64,000 nt of DNA. Origin: Polytrichum commune (Eukaryota; Streptophyta; Polytrichopsida; Polytrichales; Polytrichaceae). The notes below the pieces were generated by a model. The model was given only the letters and a program-made list of their open reading frames with translations, searched no databases and was not told the origin of the DNA. Every line of letters starts with the position of its first letter. The stretch's first letter is position 1. The DNA lies in the NCBI GenBank assembly GCA_950295325.1, contig OX485805.1, positions 51,052,758-51,116,757 on the forward strand. The letters run 5' to 3'. Positions 45,551 to 58,420 of the stretch are shown in pieces. The position numbers and the translations under genes were made by a program.

Positions 45551-47780
45551 GTTGAAGTCCATGGAAGGTAGGCACTTCGATTGAGCGTGGACCCTTAGAT
45601 TTCAGGAACAATCGGTCATTTAGGAGCCAAAAATGTTAAGATAACAACTACTGTCATCAACATCCAACCACATAGGGACACCTCATTAACAACAAATGCT
45701 GCAAAATTGGATGTCTATCTATCATGGTTAGGGAAGCAGCAGCAACTCATGGGTCGATTGGCACCAATGGCAACACCTTCAGACAATTCCACCAACTTCA
45801 CAAAAACAAGAAGGCGTTCATACTCCCAGTCGCATGCCAATGAGTTGGTTATCTGCACCATAGGGCTTTGTCTGGACCTTTGTATTTAGGGGCCACATTT
45901 TCCATGTGTATTGGAGAATATCTTAAATGGAGCTGCCACTCAGGAAGCCTTTCTTTGTTGCTGGGGTGGCCAAACAGGCAACCCGGAAGCCTTAATCAAG
46001 TGAGAAAATAAAAGAAGTAATAATGATGCGCTTTACTACAAAGTATGTGGCGCATGTGTGAGCTGAATAACGGATTATAATGACACCCACCCTTTGTGAG
46101 CTTCTAGTACGATGGTTGTGGGCCAAGGACTAATCATTGCCTTCGGTTTCTTGAAAATCTTGTTGGGCTGCGTGGTGTACCAAAAGTCAAGTTTGGGATT
46201 TGAGCTCCATTTGTAAGAGAACTCCTTTGACCCTTGTTGTCCCGGTCCGTTGCACTTGTGCATGTTGTATTCATATGTATGGAATACAATTTGCACTGCA
46301 TGCTGGCAATGTGGGTCATGCAAAGTTGTCCTTGTTGTGGTTACTGGGTGGCGCTCGTGGTTGCTGCGACATGGTAGAACCAAGGGCGGGGTTTAGGGCG
46401 ACGACCAGTAATTGCATGTGAAGTTCAGGAGTGATTGCCCTGCGCAGGTCATGTGGTTGTACATAGGCCGCCCGAGAAAAAAAGGGCGAAGGGGAGGACC
46501 TTTCCCCGCACTAGTGGTTACCATGTCCCACCTAGTTACCCACCTTGGTATCAATTTCCAAGCAATTGCTTTTTTCCTCAATTGCCTAGTGGGCAATGAG
46601 GATTATAACCCACTAGGATGATCCCTTTGCGAGCATTAAAGTGAGCCAACTAAGGCTAACATTAAAAACACCAAAGAGCAATTGAGACATAATTTAGTCG
46701 ATGATTGAGCTTGGGAACTGTCATGTGTCATTTGATGTATTGAGATGCGGGGACTGTCAAACGGGGAGTGATGCTCATAATGTTTTGGAATGTTAAAAGG
46801 TGAAGAAGTGATTGTTAACCTAATTCAAGCACTAGGGGGTGTTGAAAGCACATTTTGGGTTCACTTGACTAAACTTCGTTGAAATGGAATGACTACTCAA
46901 ACTTTCATCCCAAGAGGCTTTTGAGACCCACATGTAAGGGAAGCGAGTTGGTTTAGAGAAACCTTGTAGTTTGTGTTTGCACGGCGCCAAGATTTTTCAT
47001 CAGGGAGGAATTTGCTCAAGATGATTGGAATTTGCCAAACTTGTAAAGGACTTGTCTCCGAAGGCCTCATATTCATAGGGCCGATATCCTAAACCCATTG
47101 CACTGTAACCTGCAGTGGGTAGGCTCTTCAATATGAAAAATGTTGATATATACAAAGAACATATAAATTTTGCATGCAGTGGTCGTGGGTGACCATGTTA
47201 GTGGATATTGAATGGCTATGTTGGTGTCCTTGAGGATCTCTTTAAAATATAATTTCTTCCTAGGAGGGCGCCGATGATGTGTTGGGCGCGTAGCACACAA
47301 ACATTATTGCTACATAGCCAGTCGATTAGTCGGTGGATGATTATGAGAGGACAAAGATTAATTTTTGTGGGAAGAGACAAACCGGCTTAGGTATAGATGC
47401 GAATGCTATGTAGCCATTTATGTTTGTCATTGACAAAGAAAGCATACCAAGTAAGTATACTCTTGCCCTTGTTAGCACCTCCACTTAGGTTGTACCTATG
47501 AGGATTTGTAGTAGCAACTTCAATGATCGACTCATCCCATATGGCATACTATTATATGTAATTATAGAGTCACATTTCATTGGTCAAATGAACTTAAATG
47601 CTTTTGTTAAGATATCTATCGAGTGCATGACCAATTCAAAGATGAAGCAAAATCGTAATTCACATCGTTTTTTTAAAAATAAAAATTATATGGGCTCGTT
47701 CTCCAAAAGTGACGTATAATCTTGTAGGGTATAGAATTCTATTGACTTCATTCAAGTTGAATGTTATTCACATTTTCATA
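45551..47780. other. Intergenic DNA
   Basis: A small palindrome TTGTATTC-ATATGTATG-GAATACAA near 46266-46292 recurs as a half at about 48870. Otherwise nothing recognised. Confidence 0.45.
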
Positions 47781-47806
47781 CATGTGTGTGTACACACACA
47801 CATTTA
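47781..47806. repeat. TGTG/CACA palindrome
   Basis: ATGTGTGTGTACACACACAC is self-complementary around its centre. It lies 8 bp before the telomere-like repeats. Confidence 0.85.
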
Positions 47807-47813
47807 TATATAA

Positions 47814-47880
47814 TTTAGGGTTTAGGGTTTAGGGTTTAGCATCAAATTTGTGACCCTAAGCCCTAAACCTTAAACCCTTA
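47814..47880. repeat. Interstitial telomere-like repeats, head to head
   Basis: Three exact TTTAGGG units plus a partial one (47814-47839), a 13-bp spacer, then CCCTAAG, CCCTAAA, CCTTAAA and CCCTTAA (47853-47880). TTTAGGG is the usual plant telomere unit. The two blocks face each other in the orientation expected of joined chromosome ends, but are very short. Confidence 0.85.
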
Positions 47881-49957
47881 AGTTTGATTGATTGCATGTT
47901 AAAAGAGTTTTTGGACTTTGTCTGTAATTGTATATACCACAACATACACCCTTATACCACGTCATGCGTAACATTATGACATATTAAACCTCATTTACTT
48001 TACATTTATTCAAACCCTTACAAAAGGTTAATGTTGTTTATTAATTGTTTTATTTAAATATAATTTGAACACATTTTTCACCCCATCAATAGATTACTTA
48101 CATGTAATCTTTGTCCTTGTTCTTCATGATTATTATCCATTATAGGCTTATGGACTTTTAGTATATGTGAATAACGTTTTTTCAACTGTAGAATAGAATT
48201 ATGATTATATGCCTATTATTTTATTTGATATTATCCTATTAATTCACACATTCCACATTAATGTTGGTGACATTCATATAACATTTTTGTAGATTAAAAT
48301 GGATTATTAAAGATGCATTTCATTCAATTTTAATGTGTTTTTTGGAGTTTGGGTCAACATATCATTCAATTTATCACTTTTTAGCATTGATCCTTGTTTT
48401 TCATTTAACTTTTTTTAATCAGTGAGATATATTTCTTACTTTATTTCTATTTCTCTATCTCATTGATGATATCATGATAATGACCTCACATTAACACTTT
48501 GACATTTCATGTGCACTTCTTTCATTTTTATTAGATTAAATATTGGTTAGGGCATTTTCGTATTGGTACCCTATTTTGATGTGTTTAATTTTGATTGTAG
48601 TGGGTGAGATTGTAGAGGGATTCCATATTGGGGTTTATGTAAAGTCTCATTGTAAAAAATACTATGAGATATTCAATATTGTTTCAAAGTTTGGAAACTA
48701 AAATAGAAATATATTGCTTCAAAGTTAGGAGACTAAAGGGTAGAGGCAAAGGAGGGGCGTGGCAAAAGGACCCTAGGATTTTCAACGGGCAAGCAAACAA
48801 AATTGGTGGTGATAGTACAACCGGAACTACTGGATAGCTTCGCATGGCCCACATTGCTAGCCTGATGTGCATATTGTATTCCATACATATGAATTAGTAT
48901 CATGGATCAACCCAACCCAACCCATTCACTCATGTGATCATTGTCCATGTCCATATGCCCCCAATGCCCTCGTCCATGTCATGTCGCCATCTTGGCTTCA
49001 TGCCCGTCACTTCCATTGGTTTTCACCACCATATCCACCTTTTTCACATGTAGTCCCCCTATATTTCTACATTTGTTACCTTTTTTTCGGTTTTTTTTTG
49101 GTCACATGTATGTTTTGGAAAGAATCTTTGGCGTGCAGTCCTTTCTCTTTGTAAATTTTTATGATCTTCAAACAAGAATGGTGGGGATTGGTGGGACAAT
49201 GACCTCATCACCACTACCACGTCTTCCGTTGTATATAGATAGAGGTTGTAGGAGGTTGAGGTGGGTAAGTATACATTTGCGTTGTGGTACATGGGTTGTG
49301 GTGTACCTTTCTATCCCAAGACCTGCTAGCACTACCAAATACAAGTCCAACACAAAATACCATAGATGACTCTTCATTCCAAAAGTAAATGATCATTTTC
49401 TCCTCCTAACACACCACGTGTCATTCCTACATTGAATGAGACCCTTGAATCCCGAGTGGAATTTGTATTCCGGCACTAGCAAAGATGAATTCCAATGTCC
49501 TCTATGGTATATTGTGCCACTAAGAAAAAGGTAACACTAAGGTAAGCGGGTCTTGAACAAACATTTTTTTCCTATGGATCCACTTTTTGAAGCTCATATA
49601 AATATCTTATTCATCATCAAAGTCAAGTTTTTTTTTTACCTCATTAAATGACCATATGGGCTCTCCAATTACCCATGTTCACCATTCAACATAGAATTGT
49701 TAACAAATTCTAAGCACATAGTCTTATCAAATTTACATTACATGTCTTTTGGGGTTTGTCCGAAGATCCACACCTAAAGTATGGATCACTCAAATATAAG
49801 TGTCCATTTAAGATGAGTATCCGTATCAACACTAATAGGAAAGATGGTCCTAGAAAGTGCTTCCCATTTGACACATGCAGTCATTTGAGCATAATTCAAT
49901 TAACAAGAATCCCATCTAGTCTAGAGTTGACAAAAATTTCGTTCAACTATCTATGTA

Positions 49958-49962
<5 letters not shown>
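47881..49962. other. AT-rich intergenic DNA
   Basis: Several open frames of 60-142 codons overlap at 48870-49400 on both strands; none shows domain features. Confidence 0.5.

Positions 49963-50049
<87 letters not shown>
49963..50049 (+). repeat. GT microsatellite, ~43 units
   Basis: A long uninterrupted GT run, followed by GAGTGAGTGA and a small hairpin GATCTACCTTTA-TGTA-TAAAGGTAGATC (50058-50085). The open frame across it is an artefact of the repeat. Confidence 0.95.
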
Positions 50050-50051
<2 letters not shown>

Positions 50052-50916
50052 TGAGTGATCTACCTTTATGTATAAAGGTAGATCTAAATTGTAAGGAGAA
50101 TTAACTTTAGTCTAGAGGTAACGGGTTATGAGTTATAAGTGTTGAAAAATTTGAACACATATTTGGGGGAGTCCATGTCATTAAATGTGGATGGGAAATT
50201 GTGGATGTGCTTAAGACTTTGGGCAATTGTTCACCCTCGTGTGCTAGCAATCTATACCTCATCTGCCGTACCACAAAGCACAAGCATAAAGATCAGGAAA
50301 AAAAAAAAGGCCACTAAAAGGCAGAGCGGACCGGTGGTGCATAGACATGACATTCTAGCTAGCTTTAGTATCAACTTGAGTTGCTCTTGCTGCACACTAA
50401 CATTTATTATCATTGTGATGCTCAATGTAGTTGACTCATGCATTAGTATGACGTATCAACATGATCTCAAGTGTTGCGACTATGACCACTCAACTTGGTT
50501 GTATTTGTAAACGTACTATGTATATTGCATTTGAAAGTGAAGAAAAATGTTCATAAAGACCAATTCCCCCAAAAAATAATGTGAGTATGTGTGCATGTTT
50601 TAATGTAAGAATGAGTATGCTAGTGTTGCAATAGAATGCGATGCAAATGGCATTAAGGTGCACGAGTTTTGTTGATGATTGCAACTTTGCTTCCAGAATT
50701 AAATCCAGGTTTACATAAAATGAAATAAAAGCACTATAAATTTTCTAATAATTGTAGGGTGTAGAAAAATTCATGCTCTAGTCATTTGTAAAACTGGAAG
50801 GGTCCTAAATGTTGTTGATCTTAGAAATTTACATAATCCAAGGGTAGTATACCCCCCCCCCCCTCAATAATAAATCTCATTACTCCCCGTATTGTCTTAA
50901 ATTATGAGAGTTATAG

Positions 50917-51070
50917 CTCACCCACACTTACTAGTGTGGGCCACCAGTGAACGTTGAGTACCAACACTAATTACTTCCAATGCCTCTCACTGGCTAAACC
51001 AACTCTAAAAGCGGCCTTTGTTGGTAGAAACCGTTAACAAGTGGCTTGCACTAGTAAGTGTGGGTGGGTT
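50917..51070. mobile_element. MITE, CCCACACTTACTAGTG family, complete
   Basis: Starts CTCACCCACACTTACTAGTG and ends CACTAGTAAGTGTGGGTGGG. Related copies: 26901-27000 (truncated) and 54118-54243. It is about 154 bp. Confidence 0.75.
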
Positions 51071-51134
51071 ATTACCCGCGCATGCCCCACCGCTTACCCT
51101 TGCCCCACCAGCTGCGGACCTACCTTGTAAGAAA

Positions 51135-51522
51135 CTACACTAAATATTGTATTTAGTGTCGTATGATATTTTATGTCACCATGGCAATTTTTTCAATGAC
51201 ACTTCTTGTGAATACATTTACAAGCATTGTCATCCCAACTTATACTTATTTAATGAAATACTTACAATGTTTTATGTACTTTGCATCCTAACATTCAAGT
51301 GGTGAAATATTGTCATGGTTGATTGAAACTTGGATGAAATATTAGTCGCATTGTGATAATATTTGCAACATTGTAAATCTATCATGCCCAAAATGGTTTT
51401 ACAAGGAAAAACAATTAATTTTAGGTTTACATTTAGTGTTGGTGACACTACATGGGTGATTTATAATTAGTATTGAGCAAGACAATTAAAATTGGTGACA
51501 CTAAATACAATATTCATTATAT
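51135..51522. mobile_element. TIR element fragment, GTATTTAGTGTC family
   Basis: The left end CTACACTAAATATTGTATTTAG then TGTC is mirrored by GACACTAAATACAATATT at 51497-51514. It is about 385 bp, with an interior different from copies A-C, so it is a separate subfamily. Confidence 0.55.
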
Positions 51523-52099
51523 CTTATGTCACTCGTACATGTTTCCCTTACCCCAGCCCCTTCATCCCATGCAAACATATGCATATATGTCCATGCCCAT
51601 GGGCCATGACCCGCATGGCCCGTCACCATCCATCCTCTGGATGCCCATTTTTTAAGTTATTTTTCCTCTTCTTCTATGTTACATTTTTGCCTTCCATTTG
51701 ACATGCATGTGTGTGGGTGTTGTAGAAATGGTTCTGGGTAGAATTAATAAGCAGTAATGATTGCCCAATATTTAGACATGGCTGGAAATTGACACTAACT
51801 AGGCTTGCGATATTACTACGAGTGAATTTTGGCCAATTACCAAGGATAGGAAGTAGAATGACACTCAAGGGATTGAAGGACTCTAGAGAGGATTTATTTG
51901 TTAGCTCTTATAGTTCATGAGTTCCCTTGCGATGAAATAGGAGAGAAAGAATCATGTTGTAAACTAGGACCAAAGGAGTCGTTGAACTCCCAAGTTGTTG
52001 ATCCTTTTGAGTATTGAAGTAAAATAGGCTATAGAGGTTGATCACATCAATTTCTCTAGTTAGTTGCTTCCTTGTCAATGTTGATAGGTCTTGGAACTA

Positions 52100-52322
52100 G
52101 TACGCCGTTTGCAGTATTTAGTGTCATTTACTATTTGGAGTTACGCAAAGCAATAACTTCTTACTCTTGACTTCAATGTTTACTCATGAAAGTTCAATAG
52201 GTTGTTCGGACATTACAGAACATAAATGACTTTGCTTGGTAAAAATTTACATTCTCAATAAATAGTTATAGCATTGTGTAACTCTGTACAATAAGTGACA
52301 ATAAATACCATAAATGGTGTAG
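52100..52322. mobile_element. Short TIR element, GTATTTAGTGTC family
   Basis: Left end TTTGCAGTATTTAGTGTCA, right end TGACAATAAATACCATAAATG then GTGTAG. It is about 222 bp, an internally deleted relative. Confidence 0.5.
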
Positions 52323-52529
52323 ATTTAAATCATAGAATCAAGTAGTGTTACATGGAGTTAGAAGTAGGGAGTAGGAGTTTGTTTGGGAGGTAAAGAAGTT
52401 GAACACTAGATTTAGGGCAGTGAGCATGGGTTGAATGGAGGAAACTTAGCATAACTAATAAACCATGATGATTACCATGCTATCCCATGCTTATTCATTA
52501 AGGCGTGTGTTGGGATCTACAATTGGAAA

Positions 52530-53035
52530 TTAGGGCCGCTTCACATTGTGGTTGAAGGTCGAGAGGATGTCATCTTCCACCAATCATTTTGCAAGAAACC
52601 AAGAATCGCGCTTCTCGATTCTTCACACTAGAAGCCAACGTCCAAAGGCCATTGCTCTCCAAAATGCCTACATGGCAATACTTTTTGACCAAGGCAACGG
52701 ACTCTTGAAGGGAGTTTAGGTTGGACAGGAATGAAAGCCCAAACTATGGTCTAGAGGCCGTTGAATTTTTTTCATAAAAGAATCAAAAACTAACAAGATC
52801 TTGGCCATTGGATTAAAGGGGTTGTTTTGGGCAGGGAATAAAGTGGGAGCCTCCTTCTTCCTTTGGACTTTGGGCTTGGCCTTTGGAGGCTTCACACTAT
52901 GCTCGACCGAAAGTTCCAATTCCTATATTTTATTGACTATTTTCAGCCCATTTCTTTGGACTCTCAACAAAGTTTGGCCATTCAATCCCACCCCGGCCTC
53001 TCAACTTGGACGGCCATAGTGTGAAGCGGCCCTTA
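52530..53035. mobile_element. Harbinger-like MITE (GGGCCGCTTCACA)
   Basis: Element 52533-53032 (500 bp) starts GGGCCGCTTCACATTGTGG and ends ATAGTGTGAAGCGGCCC, flanked by TTA on both sides. Same terminal family and almost the same length as the copy at 20236-20734. Confidence 0.8.
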
Positions 53036-53226
53036 GATGACCATGTATTGGTCAAGTCTCAATATGTTAATAAATTGAGTCAGCAAAATGCAGCAAGAAA
53101 GAGACACATGTTGGGATACATCAGGGTTTGATTCATCACTCTAGTGGGTTGTGCCTACAAGTATCATGATAGAAAAGCTTAGTCGGTTGATAACAACCGC
53201 GTTCGGTTCCTCAGATGAGCACCATT

Positions 53227-53327
53227 TCTTGATTTCCACTCGGTCTGCACTGGCTCACCTGGGTTGGTTTTCTTTTGGGTTACCTTTGCAATTGATTTTC
53301 TCAATTTGTGCCCAAAAAAAAGGGCGT
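53227..53327 (+). mobile_element. LINE 3'-end fragment
   Basis: CTTGATTTCCACTCGGTCTG through TTTGCAATTGATTTTCTCAA to GCCCAAAAAAAAGGG lines up with 45337-45437 of the larger LINE relic (CTTGATTTCCCCTCAGTTTG ... TTGCAATTGATTTTACAG ... AAAAGGG). It is a severely 5'-truncated insertion or an old remnant. Confidence 0.5.
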
Positions 53328-53703
53328 CCGGTTTGATTAAAGGGAGCCGAAAGTTCCGTACCAAAAGGAGTGGAAAACCCCAAGAATGTAATCTTTTTTC
53401 TTTTGAAGGTCGATGAATGGGTAGGAGCGGTGGCATGACACACCAACAATGGGCCAGCAACATCAGGCATTTGTTGCAGATTAATTAGGTTTGAATAGTG
53501 TTGTATGTGTAAAACAATTAGTGACACAATTTGACATGTTGTGTGAGCCTCATATTGGGGTACCTAGTGGAGGAAGGTATCATCTTCATTTGGTGGATTA
53601 GGGATATTTTAATCATATTTTGTGTGCAACTCTTAACACTACAGTAAGTAACACAATTGCAATAAATACTCTTAGTACACTTCACATTACTAGTAGGCTC
53701 ATT

Positions 53704-54085
53704 ACACCATTTATGGTATTTAGGGTCACATGGGTAATTGCGCCACTTAACCCGTTTCAAGGCGTATGATAGGTTACATTAATGATCAACAATGCCACCG
53801 TTAGTGTTATCTCACGACACTTGGCATGCAAGTGCTTTATTAATATCTTGGCATGAGTACGTTCGATAGCTTTGTGAGGTGTATGCCTATGTTACACAAT
53901 AGTCTAAAATTTGATTAAGAGCGTACAAAAATGACAATTGGCATTAGTACGTTCAAGAATATCTTCCTCTTGTTATTAAAATGTAAAAACATAACATTTC
54001 TCATGGGTATGTTCAAGAATGTGTTAATGTTGCATACCAAAATCTGAAACTATCATCTCAACTATCTCCGTGTGCTACACTACAT
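53704..54085 (+). mobile_element. TIR element copy D, right end lost
   Basis: Starts ACACCATTTATGGTATTTAG, the best-preserved left terminus of the family. It follows copies A and B through CATGAGTACGTTC, TGCCTATGTTACACAAT and TATCATCTCAACTATCTC, then is cut off before the GACACTTTGAGACC block by the MITE at 54118. Confidence 0.6.
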
Positions 54086-54117
54086 GTCATCATGTAAATA
54101 AACTTTCAATTCAAAAG

Positions 54118-54243
54118 CTTCACTTTTACTAATGTGGGCAACCAATGAATGGCTCCTACCAACAGGGGCCACTTTGGCCAGTGATGTAACTAGTGCTGGT
54201 AAGAACCATTCACCGGTAGTCAGCACCAATAAGTGTGGGCTTG
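54118..54243. mobile_element. MITE, CCCACACTTACTAGTG family, diverged
   Basis: Starts CTTCACTTTTACTAATGTGGGC and ends ACCAATAAGTGTGGGC; the interior TGAATGGCTCCTACCAACAGG matches the truncated copy at 26.9 kb. Confidence 0.55.
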
Positions 54244-54509
54244 CTGCTTTAAGTCAACCAAAGGAAGCAAATTCCTTGAGCTATCACCCTAATGAAATTT
54301 ATAATTGCACATTTCTTTTTCTAGTTCAACCCTCCCATCATGTAAGGACTTAGGAACTTACAACTTCATTTTAGTCTGGGCCAATATGAAGCCATGCAAA
54401 AGGACTTGGATACCAAGGTCGCTCTCATTCTCTTGATTTGTGATATATTCAACTTAAATGGGTTCTCTCAGATAACTTTTAGATGGAAAGTTTAGTCAAA
54501 TCCTATTTA

Positions 54510-54662
54510 TGCATAATATTAATCAGATCCATACCAGTGTTTTGTGGGACTCACAATATTCCACATAAAATTTTCCACATTCAAATGGAATGTGGAGAAT
54601 ATTTTATGGACTATTGTCAGTGCCACATAACATTGTTATGAATTTGAATAATGTTATGTGAG
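54510..54662. mobile_element. Foldback MITE, ~70-bp arms
   Basis: The left arm CATAATATTAATCAGATCC ... GGGACTCACAATATTCCAC pairs with the right arm GAATATTTTATGGACTATTG ... CATAACATTGTTATGAATTTG. Its terminal motif is the one found at 19.2 kb and 33.0 kb. Confidence 0.7.
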
Positions 54663-55789
54663 TGATTCCACAAGGCTTTTGTTTTACAAAAATAAAAATA
54701 AAATTATAGGTTGGGGAGGCACAAGCAGAGTCTAGGCAACATACATTTCAAAACTCTTAACCAAGGAAGCACTTAACCCTTGAGTGTCTAAGAGGTGCAT
54801 ATTGAACCTCTCCAAGCACAAAACATGTATTTTAGCTACATACTATCATTTTAAGCTAATCATGGCAAAAGTGACATGAGACTTGACATATTCACCATTG
54901 GAGGGCAACAATGTTAATGACAATCACATGAAACTTGGCATATCTAGTACATTTCAAGTTGATAATTTAACCAAAGAAAGATGTAATTTTTTTGTACTTC
55001 AACATCAACATTCTATTTTGAAATCAACAAATCAGGGCACAATTCCATGTGCCATTAAAGTCGAACAAAAAAAAAAACACTCTTTTGGATCCTCTTCCGC
55101 ATGGAAATTTGTGCTAATTTTTCTTGGAGAACTGGAACTAACAACCAACACGAATGATATGGTTGAAGTTTGAGGAGGGGAACTTCATACATCTTTATTC
55201 TAGAAACCATAGATTGACTTTCATTTTGGCCAAAATAAAAATTTATTTTCATCCACTTGTTGCTATGACCAAGGAATCTTGTATTATACAAAAATAAACC
55301 ATCTTGACATAATCTATTTATTCAAAGCTTGCTCTTAGTTTTCATTTTTGTATAGTCCAAAAATATATATAAATTTCAAAAAGTCTAATCATGCAACATC
55401 CAAATCGGGTAAGTGCGAGGACAACTTACTACATTCCAACTTATATGTTGGACAACAAGACAAATGTACTAGTTTGCTTTTACATTTTCTTTCTAACGGT
55501 TTCGGCAAAAGCATTTTTGGTTCACCAAACACTTCAGACCATGTGATTAACTTCAAATTCCGTTTCGAAGCAAAAAAACACTAGAAGCGCACAATAGACA
55601 TTTTCTTTCTTTTTTCCTCATACGATGATCTTCCTGTTGGAAATACTTGACCAAAAAATACTTAAATATTGACAAATACTTTACATATGGTAGTGAACTC
55701 TATTTCACTCCACCAAAACGACTGACAAGTGAAAAGTGTGCCTTAGCCTTCAACCACATAGGCATTCCACTACACACTTGAATAAGATT

Positions 55790-55873
55790 GGGACGAACCA
55801 ACCCGTAAACTGATTCCTTGGAGGCAAGGGTTTAGACATCCAACAAAGAACCAATGTATGAGTTGGTTCGCCC
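55790..55873. mobile_element. 84-85-bp mini-MITE, copy 3
   Basis: Starts GGGACGAACCAACCC and ends GAGTTGGTTCGCCC; the interior reads TTGGAGGCAAGGGTTTAG. Confidence 0.65.
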
Positions 55874-56456
55874 AAATCCTTGAAAAAATCATTGCTCACA
55901 TGGGGTCAGGTGCATTTCTCTTGTGGTGTGTGAGGTCACGGTGAAGTAAAAAACACCATGTGCATCACATTCTCCTTTGAGATGGGATAAGGATCGGACA
56001 CACTGTGCAAGATGATGAGTATGTTAGCAAGTGGTTCGATCATGCATGCAGCTAGGCTAGGCTAGGCTTTCAAGGCAATAAACTTATGTGCAAGGACATT
56101 GCGGCTTTCCAAATCATGATGGTGAACACATGGCCGGCCACATGGAACATTCTGCCCTCGGTGGCATGGGCAGCCCGACACAAATTACTTTGCTGCCCGT
56201 TCAACTCCACCCGGGATCCAATAAGTTAAACACTTCTCGAGGTTGCTCGGAGTACGGTTGTAAATTCCAAGTGAAGAATGGGGCACTAAGGTAAGGTGCA
56301 ATGAATGGGGAGAACCGACCGTTAGTTACAGATGAATCGGTTGAGTTTGAGAAATAACTAGTTGAAGTTCAAGACTTGAGGAAAAATTACCCATGAGTTT
56401 AGAGGAATCTATGAAATATACCTCAATCAATGATACTGCCCACAAGTCCTTAGGGT

Positions 56457-56540
56457 GGGGCGAAACAACCCATACACTCATTCCTTGGAGGCAAGGGTTT
56501 AGGCATCCAACAAGGAACGAGTATATGGGTTGGTTCGCCC
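56457..56540. mobile_element. 84-85-bp mini-MITE, copy 4
   Basis: Starts GGGGCGAAACAACCC and ends GGGTTGGTTCGCCC. The interior is nearly the same as copy 3, 667 bp away. Confidence 0.65.
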
Positions 56541-58420
56541 AAATCAGTTAGTAAGGAGTGTTGGTTGAAGCCACCTTTACTACCTTGTGTGGGGATTTCA
56601 TTCTTGGTGCATCCATTTGAGGAATTTATTCTGAGACGATCTTTGAAGGTTCAAGTCAACTTGGAGTTGGCAGCTCCTTGTTTCTATGTTGATTACAATG
56701 CTTGTGGACATTCACTACACTAAACATATGAATTTTCCATGGCCCACACTACTTATTGATTGTCTTGCAAGTATTGGCTAACAACCATAGAGGGTGCAAA
56801 AGACACTTGGTGCTACATGACAAGTCATGAGATCGTTCTAATTAACACACCAATATTTTTGTCATAATATATTCAATATTTAATGTACCTACGTAGTCAT
56901 GTGTAAGTCTTGCAACATTGAAGTGAATAGTATTTAAATGATCAATTAATTGTAAGGAATCATGAAAGGTTGGGCAAAAAGTTGTGTTGTGGGACCTTGC
57001 TTTACTTCCTCCACCTTTACAAAGATAGACATATTGTTCGTTGTTGTGTGGATGTTCATGTGTGTTCCATCCTTAAACATATAATATATTTACTTCTATT
57101 ATCATCCACCTAATTGGAGTTTATTCATGAATTTGATTGTTTTCTCTTGAAAACATGTATATTGAGGTTGGCGCTGCAAGATTGGTGGACCTAACACATC
57201 TATGTCTAGAGAGTTTATGTCTAACACACCAAAGACAAAGATGCATCTCCAAATACCCAGTGGTTGGTCTTGATCTTCTAAGAGTAATTCACTCCTCGTG
57301 CAATTGATTTACTCCTTGCCACCGTTTAGCAGTATGGTCCATTGCTTATTACCAAACATCAGGAAACTAAGTTTGTAAGGCTTGGACTTGTTTATTGAAG
57401 ACTATTGGTATGGGAATTCACGTGAGTTCCTTCTAAAACCCCTGGGGAGATTTGATTTGATGGATCATAAACCTCAACCTTCTGAGGAGTTTCCTGGTCA
57501 TGGACTTCTGTGCCAATTTTACAGATCAGTGCAATGCAATACTACGTGTGGAAGACCTAAAGATCGCCAATTGGAATGGTTGTGTGACTTGCGGGGCAAT
57601 GAGGTTGTGTAAGTGGTGGGGTTTGCGTTTGACACAGATTGTTGTAGTTGCAATGACATCATTCTGCGGCAAACGAAAGGAGAGTGGAATTTGTTATGTT
57701 GGAAAAGTTGCAGTTGTTTCCAAAGAATTATGGACAGTGAGAACCCCCTAGTCAAGTATGATGAACGTCGTCTTACAGTCATATTTTATTATTATTGGTG
57801 TGAAGAGTGATGTTCTCAAGGTTCATCCAGGACTCCCAGGTAGGCAATTTGAAGGCATGTTTCAGGTTCAGTAGCTGCAGTTTGCGCATGAGCTGCTTGC
57901 TTGGTGTTAAATTCTCTCGTATCATCCAATTTCCTCTGGCAAGTTATCTAGTCTGTTACCGATGTGAACATTGAGTTTGCACCATCTCACCAAAGGAGTA
58001 TTATGCCCATAGTGGGATTCCTTGTGTTAGTTATCATATTCAAAGAATGGTGGATATTGAGAAGATTCATGTATTAAGGTATGTGGACTTGAATATGTGG
58101 CCACTCTTAATCGTTGGACAAGGTTTGTACTCACTACAGACACCAAAATAGGCACTTGTTCCAATGAGTTTGTAATATATTGTGCTAATAATATATACCC
58201 CATTCTAAGTTCAATTGGAAATACAATTGAGAGGATCTATGTGATAAGTGTGTCAAGAGAAAGAGATTCTTCAATCTAACCCTTTCAACTTTTGCAATTA
58301 TTTGTTTTTTTGCTTGAAATCCTAGCCGATGCGGGTAATCATGAACCTTCCAATTCATGTATGATTTGTGAGCATAGTGCATCATCTAAGCAATTATATG
58401 TATGTGGGCGACTAGGCATA

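Larger units (their letters stand above)
54663..58420. other. AT-rich intergenic DNA with two mini-MITEs
   Basis: Overlapping frames at 57382-57810 on both strands contain many Cys and Trp codons but match nothing I know. A TAGGCTAGGCTAGGC run is at about 56053-56066. Confidence 0.45.

Noticed and set aside
46757-46780. ACGGGGAG|TGATGCTCAT as an LTR junction
   Set aside because: The purine tract is short, and no matching LTR end or second copy was found.
48941-49369. 142-codon open frame on the plus strand
   Set aside because: Overlapping frames on both strands, Phe/Pro-rich noise, no recognisable domain.
49756-50058. 100-codon frame ending in a Val-Cys repeat
   Set aside because: The repeat is the translation of the GT microsatellite.
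57382-57810. Cys/Trp-containing frames resembling a small gene
   Set aside because: Three overlapping frames are open at once and none has a family signature or splice-site context.
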